A stretch of 37,542 nucleotides of DNA from Negativicutes bacterium (GTDB lineage Bacteria > Bacillota_C > Negativicutes > Sporomusales_B > JARLHX01): positions 1 through 37,542 of the forward strand of contig JARLHY010000150.1 in NCBI GenBank assembly GCA_031292015.1, given 5' to 3'. How positions within the stretch are numbered: position 1 is the stretch's first letter; each line of letters begins with the position of its first letter. Shown here one piece after another: positions 25,237 through 34,088 of the stretch. Position numbers and translations under genes: made by a program. The notes beneath the pieces were generated by a model, which made no database searches, was not told where the DNA came from, and worked only from the letters and a program-made list of their open reading frames with translations.

Positions 25237-26514
25237 ATGGCTTATACATTCGGCCGGACCGCGGTTTTGCTCATTACGGCCCTTTTGACGGCTCAGTTCA
25301 CCGCCACGGCCTGGGCTGCTGAAACCATGTCGCTAGAGGAGGTCGTAACAGCCGCGGTGGGCAACAATCCGGCGGTGATCGAAGCCCAGAAGCGCTGGGA
25401 GGAGAAGAACAGCCAGATCCCTATCGCAACGGCTTTGCCTAATCCGAAAATAGGCGTTATGAAGGATGAAATACCGAACGGCACGCTGAACCCGGGCCAG
25501 GGGATGATGACCGAATACACCGTCAGCCAGGAGTTCATGGGGGGCGGAAAACTGGGACTGATGGGCAAGATGGCGGCAAACGACGCCCTGATGGCCAAGG
25601 GAGTTTATCGGGACAAAATGCTGCAGACCTATGTGGACGCCAAGCAGGTCTACTATGACGTACTCTACGCAGCCAAAGCCGTGGAAATCGGCAAGGAAAA
25701 CCAGCAGCTGATGGGACAACTGGCCCAACTGGCCCAGGTCAACTACTCCACCGGGATGATCCCGCTGCAGGATACGCTGAAGGCCCAGACCGAGTTCTCG
25801 AAAATGACGGTGGATCTGCTGGCCATGGCGTCAATGGAGGCGGTGGCGAAAGCCAAACTCAATACCGTCATGGGTCGGCCGGCCGATTCGGCGCTGACGA
25901 TAAAGGAAGAATTCAACGCTCCGCCGCCTAACTTCGACCTGGCCGCCCTGGTCAGTGGCGCCCAGACGGCCAAACCGTCGCTGCAGGGGATGCAGTCCCA
26001 GCTCGACATGGCCCAAACCGGTATCGCGCTGGCCAAAAAGCAGAGCCTGCCCGACTACGAAGTGCAGCTCGGCTACAAAAATTCCAGGGATATGTATTCG
26101 CCCAGCGGCTGGAAAATCGGACTGATGGCAATGATCCCACTGTGGCAGGACAAAAACAAGGCCCAGGTCACCGCCGCCCAGGCCAATCTGGACGCCATGC
26201 ACGCTTCCTACCGGAACATGGTGAACATGACCGGTCTTGATGTTCAGATGGCGCTGGTGGAAGCCCAGACGGCCTGGCGGCAGACCGACCTGTACAAGAA
26301 TACGATTGTGCCGCAGGCCGAGCAAGCCTATCAGGCCAGCGTCATCAGCTACACCAACGGCAAAGCTGATTTCATGACCGTGCTCGACAGCCTGACGACC
26401 CTCAAAAACGCCAAGCTCGGCTACTATAAAGCGAAGACTGATTACGAAAAAGCGGCCTCCAGCCTGGAAAAAGCCGTCGGCAGACCCTTATTTGGCGCTG
26501 TGAGCGGGTTTTAG
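25237..26514 (+). CDS. TolC-type outer membrane efflux protein
   Basis: About 425 residues. A signal peptide ends near residue 27 (TAWA-AET) and there is no lipobox, unlike E. coli CusC. Two outer-membrane-efflux repeats are visible, with long helices rich in Ala and Gln (LEEVVTAAVGNNPAVIEAQ at the start, KTDYEKAASSLEKAVG at the end). It should form the outer-membrane channel of the metal pump, which implies a diderm envelope. ATG 25237 has GGAGGA 6 bases upstream; a longer frame from 25168 has none. First gene of the efflux operon. Confidence 0.9.
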   Translation: MAYTFGRTAVLLITALLTAQFTATAWAAETMSLEEVVTAAVGNNPAVIEAQKRWEEKNSQIPIATALPNPKIGVMKDEIPNGTLNPGQGMMTEYTVSQEFMGGGKLGLMGKMAANDALMAKGVYRDKMLQTYVDAKQVYYDVLYAAKAVEIGKENQQLMGQLAQLAQVNYSTGMIPLQDTLKAQTEFSKMTVDLLAMASMEAVAKAKLNTVMGRPADSALTIKEEFNAPPPNFDLAALVSGAQTAKPSLQGMQSQLDMAQTGIALAKKQSLPDYEVQLGYKNSRDMYSPSGWKIGLMAMIPLWQDKNKAQVTAAQANLDAMHASYRNMVNMTGLDVQMALVEAQTAWRQTDLYKNTIVPQAEQAYQASVISYTNGKADFMTVLDSLTTLKNAKLGYYKAKTDYEKAASSLEKAVGRPLFGAVSGF

Positions 26515-26526
26515 CAAGTGGTTTTG

Positions 26527-26760
26527 AAGAACGGAGTTGACAGCATGACAGACAAGTTGTTCGCCAAGGATTGGCTGATCGGCGGATTAGCTGCTGTACT
26601 GCTTGTAGCCGGCGGCGGTTACTACTATTACTCCGCAAAATTGAGAAATGGAGTGGATAGAATGCCAGATAAGTTGTTTGCCAAAAAATGGCTGATCGGC
26701 GGCGTGATCGCCGTTTTCCTCGTAGCCGGCGGCGGGGGTTATTACTACTATTCCGCCAAA
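26527..26760 (+). repeat. 117-base tandem duplication at the adaptor gene start
   Basis: Two adjacent copies with a period of 117 bases (39 codons, in frame). Each holds a GGAG site, an ATG (26545 and 26662) and the same coding segment: DKLFAK, WLIGG, LVAGGG, YYYYSAK. The copies have diverged at many third positions and in a few residues, so the event is not recent. Confidence 0.9.
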
Positions 26761-27993
26761 AAGAAAGCCGCAAGCGAACACGCCGGCCACCAGATGGGGG
26801 CGATGCCGATCATGGTGACCGGGGATGTTGTCCAGCTTGACGCTCAGGCCCGGCAACTGGCCGGGGTCCAGACAGCCACCGTAACCAAACGGCAGCTAAC
26901 CAAAGAGATCAAAACCACCGGCAAGATCGCCCTGAACGAATCGAGCCGGGCCTATATCACCTCCCGGGTCGAAGGCCGGGTGGATGAGCTGTATGTCAGC
27001 GCCGAAGGTGATACCATCACGCCGGGACAGGTGATCGCCTCGGTGTACAGTCCTACTTATATCGCGGCCCAGGAGGAGTATCTGCTGGCCCTTGACAGCG
27101 TTCAGAAACTGCGGGGCGCCAGCCGCGACGTGGTGCAGCTCAACAACCGCCTGCTGGAAGCGGCCAAACGTAAGCTGCGCCTGTTGAACATTCCGGAAGG
27201 CGACATCGAGCAACTTGCCTCCACCCGGCAGACTAACGACCATATGCCGGTCCGGGCCCAGTTCGGCGGCACGGTGATGGAGAAAACCCTCCTGCCTGGC
27301 GGCTATATCATGCCAGGCGACAAGCTCTTTACCCTGTCCGACCTGTCCAGCGTGTGGCTTTACGCCGACGTCTACGAAAAAGATATCGCCGGAATCCGGG
27401 GCGGCCTGCCGGTGCAGGTGACGGCCAGCGCCTATCCCGGCGAAGCTTTCAGCGGGGTAGTAACTTTTATCGCTCCGGTGGTGGATGACGCCACCCGGAC
27501 GGTGAAGGTCCGGATTGAAATGGCCAATCCGGACGGCAAACTCAAACCCAATCTGTTCGTAAACGCCGCCATCGGCGCCCCGCTGGGCGAAAGTCTTGTT
27601 ATTCCGGTTTCGAGCCTGCTGGATACCGGCACAAGAAAAATCGTATTTGTCGCTCAGAGCGAGGATACTTTCGTCAAACGGGATATCGTCACCGGGCAGG
27701 AAGGCGATGGCTATATCCAGGTGCTTTCCGGTCTTCAGCCCGGTGAGACGGTCGTGACTGCAGCTACCTTCCTTATTGATTCCCAGACCCAGCTCGGCAG
27801 CATGGGCGGCATGGCCGGCATGGATATGGGCAGCCCCGGCGGCAAAAATAATATGCCTGGCATGGACATGAGCGGCTCAACCTCCCAGCCGGCTCCGCCG
27901 GCAGCCAAAGCCCCGGCAGCGAACAAGCAAACCGCGCCGATGGGCGGCATGGACATGAGTAATATGGATCATTCCGGCCATAGCGGCCACTAG
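26545..27993 (+). CDS. Periplasmic adaptor of a heavy-metal RND pump, CusB-like
   Basis: Up to 482 residues. The N-terminal anchor segment occurs twice (residues 1-39 and 40-76), each with a hydrophobic helix ending YYYYSAK. A His/Met stretch follows (EHAGHQMGAMPIM). Then come the barrel-sandwich and hairpin domains (about 110-250, with SRVEGRVDELYVSAEGD) and the beta-barrel. The tail is Met/Gly/His-rich (MDMGSP, MPGMDM, MDMSNMDHSGHSGH), suited to Cu(I) or Ag(I). Both copies carry a GGAG site and an ATG, so translation may start at 26545 or 26662, giving two anchors or one. It links the RND pump to the outer-membrane channel. Confidence 0.9.
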   Translation: MTDKLFAKDWLIGGLAAVLLVAGGGYYYYSAKLRNGVDRMPDKLFAKKWLIGGVIAVFLVAGGGGYYYYSAKKKAASEHAGHQMGAMPIMVTGDVVQLDAQARQLAGVQTATVTKRQLTKEIKTTGKIALNESSRAYITSRVEGRVDELYVSAEGDTITPGQVIASVYSPTYIAAQEEYLLALDSVQKLRGASRDVVQLNNRLLEAAKRKLRLLNIPEGDIEQLASTRQTNDHMPVRAQFGGTVMEKTLLPGGYIMPGDKLFTLSDLSSVWLYADVYEKDIAGIRGGLPVQVTASAYPGEAFSGVVTFIAPVVDDATRTVKVRIEMANPDGKLKPNLFVNAAIGAPLGESLVIPVSSLLDTGTRKIVFVAQSEDTFVKRDIVTGQEGDGYIQVLSGLQPGETVVTAATFLIDSQTQLGSMGGMAGMDMGSPGGKNNMPGMDMSGSTSQPAPPAAKAPAANKQTAPMGGMDMSNMDHSGHSGH

Positions 27994-28004
27994 GGGGAGC
28001 GGCG

Positions 28005-31000
28005 ATGTTAAACAAGCTGATCGAGTTTTCCCTGAAAAACAGGGTGATTATCCTTGTCATGGTGGCGCTGGCCATCGCCTGGGGTATCTTTGTGGTCCGG
28101 GACACCCCGATCGACGCTTTCCCGGATCTCAGCGAGAACCAGGTCCTGGTCTACGCCGACTGGATGGGTCGCGGCCCCCAGGAAGTGGAGGACCAGGTGA
28201 CCTATCCGCTGGAAACCGCCCTGCGCGGCTTGCCGAAGGTCAAGGAGGTGCGGTCGTCTTCCTCCTTTGGGTTTTCGATGGTGACCGTCATCTTCGAAGA
28301 CGGCGTCGATACCTATTTTGCCCGCCAGGTCGTCAACGAGAAAGTTCAGCAGGCCCTGCCGTACCTGCCCAAAGGCGTTCAGCCCTCCCTGGGGCCGGTC
28401 AGCACCCCGATGGGCCAGGTGTTCATGTACACCGTGGAAAGCGACCGGCATAACCTGGCTGAACTGAGGACGATGCAGGACTTTCTCATCAAACCGCAGC
28501 TCAGCGCCGTGGCCGGGGTGGCGGAAGTGGCCAGCATCGGCGGCTATGTCCTTCAGTACCAGGTTAATCTCGATCCTGATCAGATGAAAGCCTACCGGGT
28601 CAGTGTCGGCCAGGTGCTTGCCGCGGTCGGCGCCAACAACGCCAACATCGGCGCCAAAGTCGTGGAGCAGAACGGCCAGGAGTACGTCATCCGCGGCCTG
28701 GGACTGGTGCAGTCGATGGACGACATTGCCAATATTGTCGTCACCCAGAACAGCAACGTGCCGGTCTATGTCAAGAACGTGGCCCGGGTAACGTTAGGCC
28801 CGGATTTCCGTCGCGGCGTGCTCACCAAGTTCGGCCAGGAGGTAGTGGGCGGCATCGTCATCCAGCGGATGGGCGAGAATACCATCGATGTCATCGACCA
28901 GGTCAAGGCCAAGATCGCCGAGATCCAGCCGACCCTGCCCAAGGGGATGAAGCTTGTTCCCTACTACGACCAGACCGATCTTGTGAAGAAAGCGGTCAAT
29001 ACCTTGAATCATGCCCTGCTTGAAGAGTTTATCCTGGTCTCGCTCATCGTGTTTCTCTTTCTGGGCAACTTCAGGACCAGTCTGATTGTGACCAGCGCCA
29101 TACCTATCGGCATCCTTATTGCCCTGATTTCCATGAAGGGCATCCACCTTTCAGCCAATCTGATGTCCCTGGGCGGCATCGCCATCGGGATCGGGGTCAT
29201 GACTGACGCGGCGATCGTCATGGTCGAGAATGTCTACAGGCATCTCGCGGAAGACGGGGGCCGGCGCAGCATCCTGGAGGTCACGCTGGAAGCAGGCAAG
29301 GAAGTCGCGGTGCCGATCTTCTTTTCCATCACCATTATCATCGTCACTTTCCTGCCGGTCTTCACCATGACCGGCACGGAAGGAAAATTATATACCCCGA
29401 TGGCTTTTGCCAAGACCTTTGCCATGACCGGGTCGCTTATCCTGGCCTTTACCCTGGTGCCGGTGCTCTGCACCCTGCTCCTCAAAGGCAAAGTCAGGGA
29501 AGAGGACACCTGGATCGTCAAGAAACTGCACAACTGGTATGTCCCGATCCTGCATAAAGCGATAGCCTACCGCAAGACGACGATCGCCGTCGCTTTGGCG
29601 GTCATGGTGGCCGGTTTTGCCCTGCTGCCGTTCATCGGCACCGAGTTTATGCCGGAGCTTGACGAAGGCACCTTCCTGGTGATGCCGACCATGCTTCCCA
29701 GCGTCTCGCTGACCCAGGCCACAGACGCCGCCAAGAAGATGGATAAGCTGATCATGGACATCCCCGAAGTCGACATGTCGGTGAGCAAGGTCGGCCGGGC
29801 CGAATCGGCCATGGATCCTGCCGCCATCAACATGATTGAAACCGTCGTTACCCTGAAGGCCAAAGATTTGTGGCGGCCGGGGGTGACGAAGGAAACCATC
29901 CAGCAGGAAATGTCCGACAAGCTTGCGGCGCTGCCTGGACTTAACCAGGGCTATACCCAGCCTATCGCCGGCCGCCTCGCAATGCTGACCACCGGCATCC
30001 GGACCGACCTCGGCCTGAAGCTGTATGGCGACGACCTGAATGTCCTGCAGCAAAAAGCGCTGGAAATCGAAAGTGTGCTTAATGACGTGCCGGGAGCCAG
30101 CGATGTCTGGGCCGAGCGGATCTTCGGCGCTCCCTACCTGGAAATCAAGACCGACAGGGCCAAAGTGGCCCGCTACGGTCTTAATATCGACGACGTCCAG
30201 GACGCCATCGAGCTGGCCGTTGGCGGCAAAACGGCCACAACCACCATCGAGGGGCGCAAGCGCTTCGATGTTCAGCTCCGCTACAACCGCGACAACCGCG
30301 AAAATATAAACGCCATGCAGAACATCCTCATCCCGGTCGCCGGGGGCACAACCAAGGCCGCCGGGAGCGGCATGAGCGGCGGCATGGGCGGCAGGACTGC
30401 CGCCGCGGCAGCGCCGGGCGGCGCTAATGTTCCGCTGGGCGAGGTCGCCAAATTCCAGGTGGTGGACGGTCCGTCGATGATCAGCAGCGAAAACGGCATC
30501 TACCGGATCATCGTCCAGCTCAACACCCGGGGCCGCGACGTGGGCAGTTTTGTCGAGGAAGCCAACAAGCTGATCAAGGAAAAGGTCGACCTGCCGACCG
30601 GTTATTCAATGAAGTGGGCCGGGCAGTACGAGAATCAGCAGCGGGCAAAGCAGCGGCTGGAACTGGTGGTGCCGCTGGCGATCATCCTCACCTTCTTCCT
30701 GCTGTACATGGCCTTCAGTTCGGCCAGGGACGCGCTGCTGATCCTGCTCAACGTTCCCTTCGCCCTGATCGGGGGCATTGTGGCCATCTGGGCCTCAGGC
30801 ATGTACCTGACGGTAGCGGCGGCGGTCGGATTTATCGCCCTGTTCGGCATCGCCGTTCAGAACGGGGTCATCATGGTGACCTACATCAATCACCTGCGGG
30901 AGCACAAATCCCTGGAAGAGGCGATTGTCGAAGGGGCTGCGACGCGGCTGCGCCCAGTCCTGATTACCGCCCTGGTGGCCAGTATCGGTCTCTTCCCGCT

Positions 31001-31166
31001 GATTTTTTCCACAGGCACCGGTGCCGAGGTGCAGCGGCCAATGGCCACCGTGGTGGTTGGCGGCCTGGTTACCGCAACGATCCTGACCCTGGTGGTCCTG
31101 CCCAGCATCTATTATGTCTGGAATGAGCGGCGCGACCGCAGCCGGACCGAGAGCAAGCCTGTCTGA
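28005..31166 (+). CDS. cusA: Heavy-metal RND efflux pump, Cu/Ag type (CusA-like)
   Basis: 1053 residues with twelve membrane helices, full length for the HME-RND class. Proton relay: Asp401 in TDAAIVMVEN. Metal site: Met560 (FLVMPTML), Met610 (INMIET) and Met660 (LAMLTTG) match the order and spacing of E. coli CusA Met573, Met623 and Met672, which favours Cu(I)/Ag(I) over Zn/Co. A Gly/Met/Ala-rich insertion (SGMSGGMGG, about residue 790) lies before the second porter half. GGGGGAGCG precedes the ATG. It expels the metal together with the adaptor and channel proteins encoded upstream. Confidence 0.93.
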   Translation: MLNKLIEFSLKNRVIILVMVALAIAWGIFVVRDTPIDAFPDLSENQVLVYADWMGRGPQEVEDQVTYPLETALRGLPKVKEVRSSSSFGFSMVTVIFEDGVDTYFARQVVNEKVQQALPYLPKGVQPSLGPVSTPMGQVFMYTVESDRHNLAELRTMQDFLIKPQLSAVAGVAEVASIGGYVLQYQVNLDPDQMKAYRVSVGQVLAAVGANNANIGAKVVEQNGQEYVIRGLGLVQSMDDIANIVVTQNSNVPVYVKNVARVTLGPDFRRGVLTKFGQEVVGGIVIQRMGENTIDVIDQVKAKIAEIQPTLPKGMKLVPYYDQTDLVKKAVNTLNHALLEEFILVSLIVFLFLGNFRTSLIVTSAIPIGILIALISMKGIHLSANLMSLGGIAIGIGVMTDAAIVMVENVYRHLAEDGGRRSILEVTLEAGKEVAVPIFFSITIIIVTFLPVFTMTGTEGKLYTPMAFAKTFAMTGSLILAFTLVPVLCTLLLKGKVREEDTWIVKKLHNWYVPILHKAIAYRKTTIAVALAVMVAGFALLPFIGTEFMPELDEGTFLVMPTMLPSVSLTQATDAAKKMDKLIMDIPEVDMSVSKVGRAESAMDPAAINMIETVVTLKAKDLWRPGVTKETIQQEMSDKLAALPGLNQGYTQPIAGRLAMLTTGIRTDLGLKLYGDDLNVLQQKALEIESVLNDVPGASDVWAERIFGAPYLEIKTDRAKVARYGLNIDDVQDAIELAVGGKTATTTIEGRKRFDVQLRYNRDNRENINAMQNILIPVAGGTTKAAGSGMSGGMGGRTAAAAAPGGANVPLGEVAKFQVVDGPSMISSENGIYRIIVQLNTRGRDVGSFVEEANKLIKEKVDLPTGYSMKWAGQYENQQRAKQRLELVVPLAIILTFFLLYMAFSSARDALLILLNVPFALIGGIVAIWASGMYLTVAAAVGFIALFGIAVQNGVIMVTYINHLREHKSLEEAIVEGAATRLRPVLITALVASIGLFPLIFSTGTGAEVQRPMATVVVGGLVTATILTLVVLPSIYYVWNERRDRSRTESKPV

Positions 31167-31195
31167 AATAAGAAAATCCATGGAGGAATGAAAAA

Positions 31196-31657
31196 ATGAA
31201 AAACCGGAAACTTATCCTACTCAGCCTGGTTCTTGTTATCGCCCTCGTTTTCGTCGCCGGCTGCGGCGCCGGCGACAACAAGACCCAGCAGTCCCAGCCA
31301 GCTCAGAACCAGAAAGAAATGTCCGGCCATTCCATGAACATGCCGAAGGGTGACCCGATGCCGATGATGAAAGACATGGATAAAAATCTCCAGGACATGC
31401 TGCGGCAGGTCAAAGCCGGCCAGATGATGGACGCTCAGAAATCGGCTTCCCAGATCGCCGGCCTGGCTGATAAAGTGGCGCCCCACATGATGGACGCCGC
31501 CCTGAAAGACAAGTTTCAAAAGGCGGCCTATGACCTCAGGGACACCATGAACAACGGCAAAACGGACCAAACGGCAGTCGAGGGCAAGATGAAGACCCTG
31601 CAGGACGTAATGGCCCTGGCGACAAAAGATCTTGAGTCCATGGCGCACAGCCACTAG
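31196..31657 (+). CDS. Met/His-rich lipoprotein
   Basis: 153 residues. The lipobox VAGC places the lipidated Cys at residue 23. A Met/His stretch follows (SGHSMNMPKGDPMPMMKDMD, about residues 44-63), then a helical domain with regularly placed Met residues, ending MAHSH. TGGAGGAATG precedes the ATG. I recognise no named family with certainty. It should face the periplasm and could deliver copper or silver to the pump, but that is inference. It lies 29 bases after the pump gene in the same operon. Confidence 0.75.
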   Translation: MKNRKLILLSLVLVIALVFVAGCGAGDNKTQQSQPAQNQKEMSGHSMNMPKGDPMPMMKDMDKNLQDMLRQVKAGQMMDAQKSASQIAGLADKVAPHMMDAALKDKFQKAAYDLRDTMNNGKTDQTAVEGKMKTLQDVMALATKDLESMAHSH

Positions 31658-31682
31658 GGACTGACGAAAGGGGGCGGCCTGG

Positions 31683-32222
31683 TTGAAGAAATGGATACTG
31701 ATACTGATGGCAGCGATCGCTTTTGGCGGGACGCCGGCTGTCCAGGCCGCACCGGCCTCCGGGTACAGTCAATTTCTCCAATCCCTGGACGGCATCGTAA
31801 CCGGGGCGGTCATCCCTGTTGCCGAGGATATGGCGCTTGCCGCGCCGGCGGGCCTGACGGCAGGCACCGTAAATATCGCCAAAGGTTTTCTGGGCAGCCG
31901 GGTGGTCTGGGGCGGCGCCAATCCGGGCCAGGGGTTTGACTGCTCCGGTCTGGTTCAGTACGTTTTTCGGCAGGCTGGGGTGGAGCTGCCCCGCACCGCC
32001 GACCTGCAGTTTCTGGTGGGAAGAACGGTGGCACGGACGGCCCTGCGCCCCGGCGACCTGGTGTACTTCACCACCTACGCCCCCGGCGCTTCCCATGTAG
32101 GCATCTACATAGGAATGGACAAATTTGTTCACACGTCGTTTTCCCAGGGCGTTGTCGCGCTAGGGGATATGAACGATCCTTATTTTGCGCAGCGTTACTA
32201 TGGAGCGAAACGGGTGCTATAA
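31683..32222 (+). CDS. Secreted NlpC/P60 peptidoglycan hydrolase
   Basis: 179 residues. A signal peptide covers about 1-22 (cleavage after VQA). The NlpC/P60 domain covers about 65-170, with catalytic Cys87 (GFDCSGLVQYVF), His138 (SHVGIYIG) and His150. RPGDLVYF is the usual mid-domain motif. There is no SH3 or LysM anchor. Such enzymes cut D-glutamyl-diamino acid bonds in cell-wall peptides. TTG 31683 follows AAAGGGGGCGG and gives a complete signal peptide. It is embedded in the efflux operon, where it may open the wall for the trans-envelope complex. Confidence 0.85.
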   Translation: MKKWILILMAAIAFGGTPAVQAAPASGYSQFLQSLDGIVTGAVIPVAEDMALAAPAGLTAGTVNIAKGFLGSRVVWGGANPGQGFDCSGLVQYVFRQAGVELPRTADLQFLVGRTVARTALRPGDLVYFTTYAPGASHVGIYIGMDKFVHTSFSQGVVALGDMNDPYFAQRYYGAKRVL

Positions 32223-32242
32223 AAACGAAGGGATGATGAAGA

Positions 32243-32686
32243 ATGAAAAAAAGAATGATGATCTGGGTCCTGGGAGGGCTGATCGCGGTTTCGGCCGCGG
32301 GGTTCGGTTTTGGCGCCAGTGTGGCCAGTGCGGCGGACGCGGCCGGCCAGGCACCAATGAAACACGACGGCATGATGGACGGTAAGGGAATGATGCAGTA
32401 TCCCAAGGCGATGGCGGAGATGATGAAATCGCCGGAGATGCAGAAACAGTGTCTCGAGATGATGAAAAGCCCTGAGATGCAAAAGACGATGATTGACATG
32501 ATGAAACAGCCGGAAATGCAGGCCGCCATGAAGCAGATGATGCAGAAGGATATGGCCTTTCACCAGATGATGTTGGATCTTGTCAACTCGGTGGATATGA
32601 ACATGGATCACGGGTCAGGCGACGGGATGATGATGCCCGGCGGAGCCATGCCGATGGACCACTCCGGCCACGACATGCATCACTAA
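32243..32686 (+). CDS. Secreted Met-rich protein with 13-residue repeats
   Basis: 147 residues, of which I count 33 Met. A signal peptide covers about 1-30 (cleavage near ASA). From residue 60 a 13-residue unit repeats three times, with a fourth, weaker copy: MMKSPEMQKQCLE, MMKSPEMQKTMID, MMKQPEMQAAMKQ. The spacing would put Met pairs on helix faces. The tail is MPMDHSGHDMHH. The start follows GAAGGGATGATGAAG. It is the last gene of the efflux operon, before a strong terminator. A periplasmic Cu(I)/Ag(I) sponge or chaperone is the likely role. I recognise no family name. Confidence 0.8.
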   Translation: MKKRMMIWVLGGLIAVSAAGFGFGASVASAADAAGQAPMKHDGMMDGKGMMQYPKAMAEMMKSPEMQKQCLEMMKSPEMQKTMIDMMKQPEMQAAMKQMMQKDMAFHQMMLDLVNSVDMNMDHGSGDGMMMPGGAMPMDHSGHDMHH

Positions 32687-32694
32687 AATGACGG

Positions 32695-32727
32695 GGACCC
32701 TCCGCTGTCAGCGGAGGGTCCTTTTTT
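32695..32727 (+). terminator. Strong terminator of the efflux operon
   Basis: GGACCCTCCGCT (32695-32706) pairs perfectly with AGCGGAGGGTCC (32710-32721), followed by six T. Confidence 0.95.
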
Positions 32728-32747
32728 ATGGCTTTTGCTGCGGCTGG

Positions 32748-33755
32748 CTAGTGGGAGAGGGCCAGCTCATTCCGGTCATCCGCCAGCGGCGGCTCCTCCA
32801 TCCAGCTGTTGTTAGCCATCACCTTTTCGCAGTCGAAGACATATTTTTCAATTTCGGCAGACAGGCGGCCGTAGTCGGCGACCAGGTCGATCCTGGCGCT
32901 CGCGCCGACAGCCGCCGCGTAATAACCAAGCCCCATCCCCATCAGGAGTGTAACATGAAATAACATCAGCTTGTCGGAGAAGGGTGCAATCAGCGTATCC
33001 ATGATGTCCGAATCCAGGCTCATCGGCGCCGGCAGGCCGCTCTCTTTCAGGGATTGGCCGAAGATTTCGATATGCTTGTCGGCGATTTGCGCGCCTTTCA
33101 CGAAAAGTTGCCTGAGGTCACGGGAATGGGCCACCTGGCTGAAGCCGATCAAAAGAGCTTTCGCCACCGAGTTGGACTGAGCGTTGAGGAACAGGTGGGA
33201 GATTTCCAGTGCGCTCAGGGGACGCTGCTTGCCGAACAGACTGCCCAGGAACTGGTCGTTCTTCACATACTCGACCCTGTCCGGGACGGTGATGTACGGC
33301 GGGCGGACGTAAATGCCCTTGGACAGCATGACCTGGGTCGCCATCTCGTCAAGGTCGGCCGACGTCTTCAGGCATTCCAGGAGAAAGTCGCGTACATCAC
33401 GTCGCGCGGAGAGGGACAGGGACAGGCCGTAGGCGATCATTCCCGATTTGGCCGAATTCTTCACATACGTCAGATGGTAGGGGTCGCAAAACAGCCGCGG
33501 GGCGTTGATGCTCACGTCCTTGTCGGTGAAGCCGGTGGGAGTGGGGAAGTCCTCCTGCCTGAATATGGCGTCAATAGCCTGCAGGTGCGACCGGGAGAGG
33601 CTTATGGCGTATTCGAGAACCGGGCGTATCTGCGCGTCTTCCGTCTTGTTCAAAAAAAAGGTCATGATACACGTCGCCATACTGTCGGTAATGTACTGCA
33701 GCCACAGGCTGCCGATCTCGGCGCTGGTCAGCCGGATGTTGTGCTCGGTCGTCAT
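32748..33755 (-). CDS. DUF3231 family protein
   Basis: 335 residues made of two similar helical halves, the layout of DUF3231. The first starts LTSAEIGSLWLQYITDSM near residue 9, the second LSALEISHLFLNAQSNSV near residue 180. Family marks include GFTDKDVSINAPRLFCD and PFSDKLMLFH. The family is common in spore-forming Bacilli and related Firmicutes, where its role is unknown; the helical halves recall ferritin-like folds. AGGAGG precedes the ATG. It converges on the efflux operon and is not part of it. Confidence 0.85.
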   Translation of the reverse strand: MTTEHNIRLTSAEIGSLWLQYITDSMATCIMTFFLNKTEDAQIRPVLEYAISLSRSHLQAIDAIFRQEDFPTPTGFTDKDVSINAPRLFCDPYHLTYVKNSAKSGMIAYGLSLSLSARRDVRDFLLECLKTSADLDEMATQVMLSKGIYVRPPYITVPDRVEYVKNDQFLGSLFGKQRPLSALEISHLFLNAQSNSVAKALLIGFSQVAHSRDLRQLFVKGAQIADKHIEIFGQSLKESGLPAPMSLDSDIMDTLIAPFSDKLMLFHVTLLMGMGLGYYAAAVGASARIDLVADYGRLSAEIEKYVFDCEKVMANNSWMEEPPLADDRNELALSH

Positions 33756-34026
33756 CTTCCATCCTCCTTGGAATTGGTTCTACCTTATGATTCCCGCACC
33801 CGCCGAATTTAACAAAAAGAGAACCGGTCGTGAAGCTGATCCGCAGTGCGAGACCGTTTTCATCTGGTGCATGGTTGCGCAAGCGGCGGTAAATCGTTAG
33901 AGGAAATTAACGATACGACAAATTTTTACAAAATGAAATAAATACTTCCAATATTTTGGAGGAATTTATAAAGGCCGTGCAGAAAATAGCAAATACGAGA
34001 ATGCAGACTATTTATAGCGAAAAAAG

Positions 34027-34056
34027 CGGCAACAGGGACAGGTGTTGCCGTCTTTT
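34027..34056 (+). terminator. Hairpin with T-run upstream of the soluble kinase gene
   Basis: CGGCAACA (34027-34034) pairs with TGTTGCCG (34043-34050), followed by TCTTTTATT. No plus-strand gene ends just upstream, so it may be a leader attenuator of the kinase gene. The stretch 33756-34026 is AT-rich with no convincing gene; TTTACA at 33925 is a possible -35. Confidence 0.5.
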
Positions 34057-34088
34057 ATTGTAAAGAAAGATAAGCAGGGGGTGAAGGT

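Noticed and set aside
32420..32560. Short direct DNA repeats considered as a CRISPR array
   Set aside because: The 39-base period is in frame and encodes the 13-residue Met-rich unit, with no spacers.
33054..33812. Plus-strand open frame of about 250 codons opposite the DUF3231 gene
   Set aside because: The minus-strand frame has family motifs and a proper ribosome binding site; the plus frame has neither.
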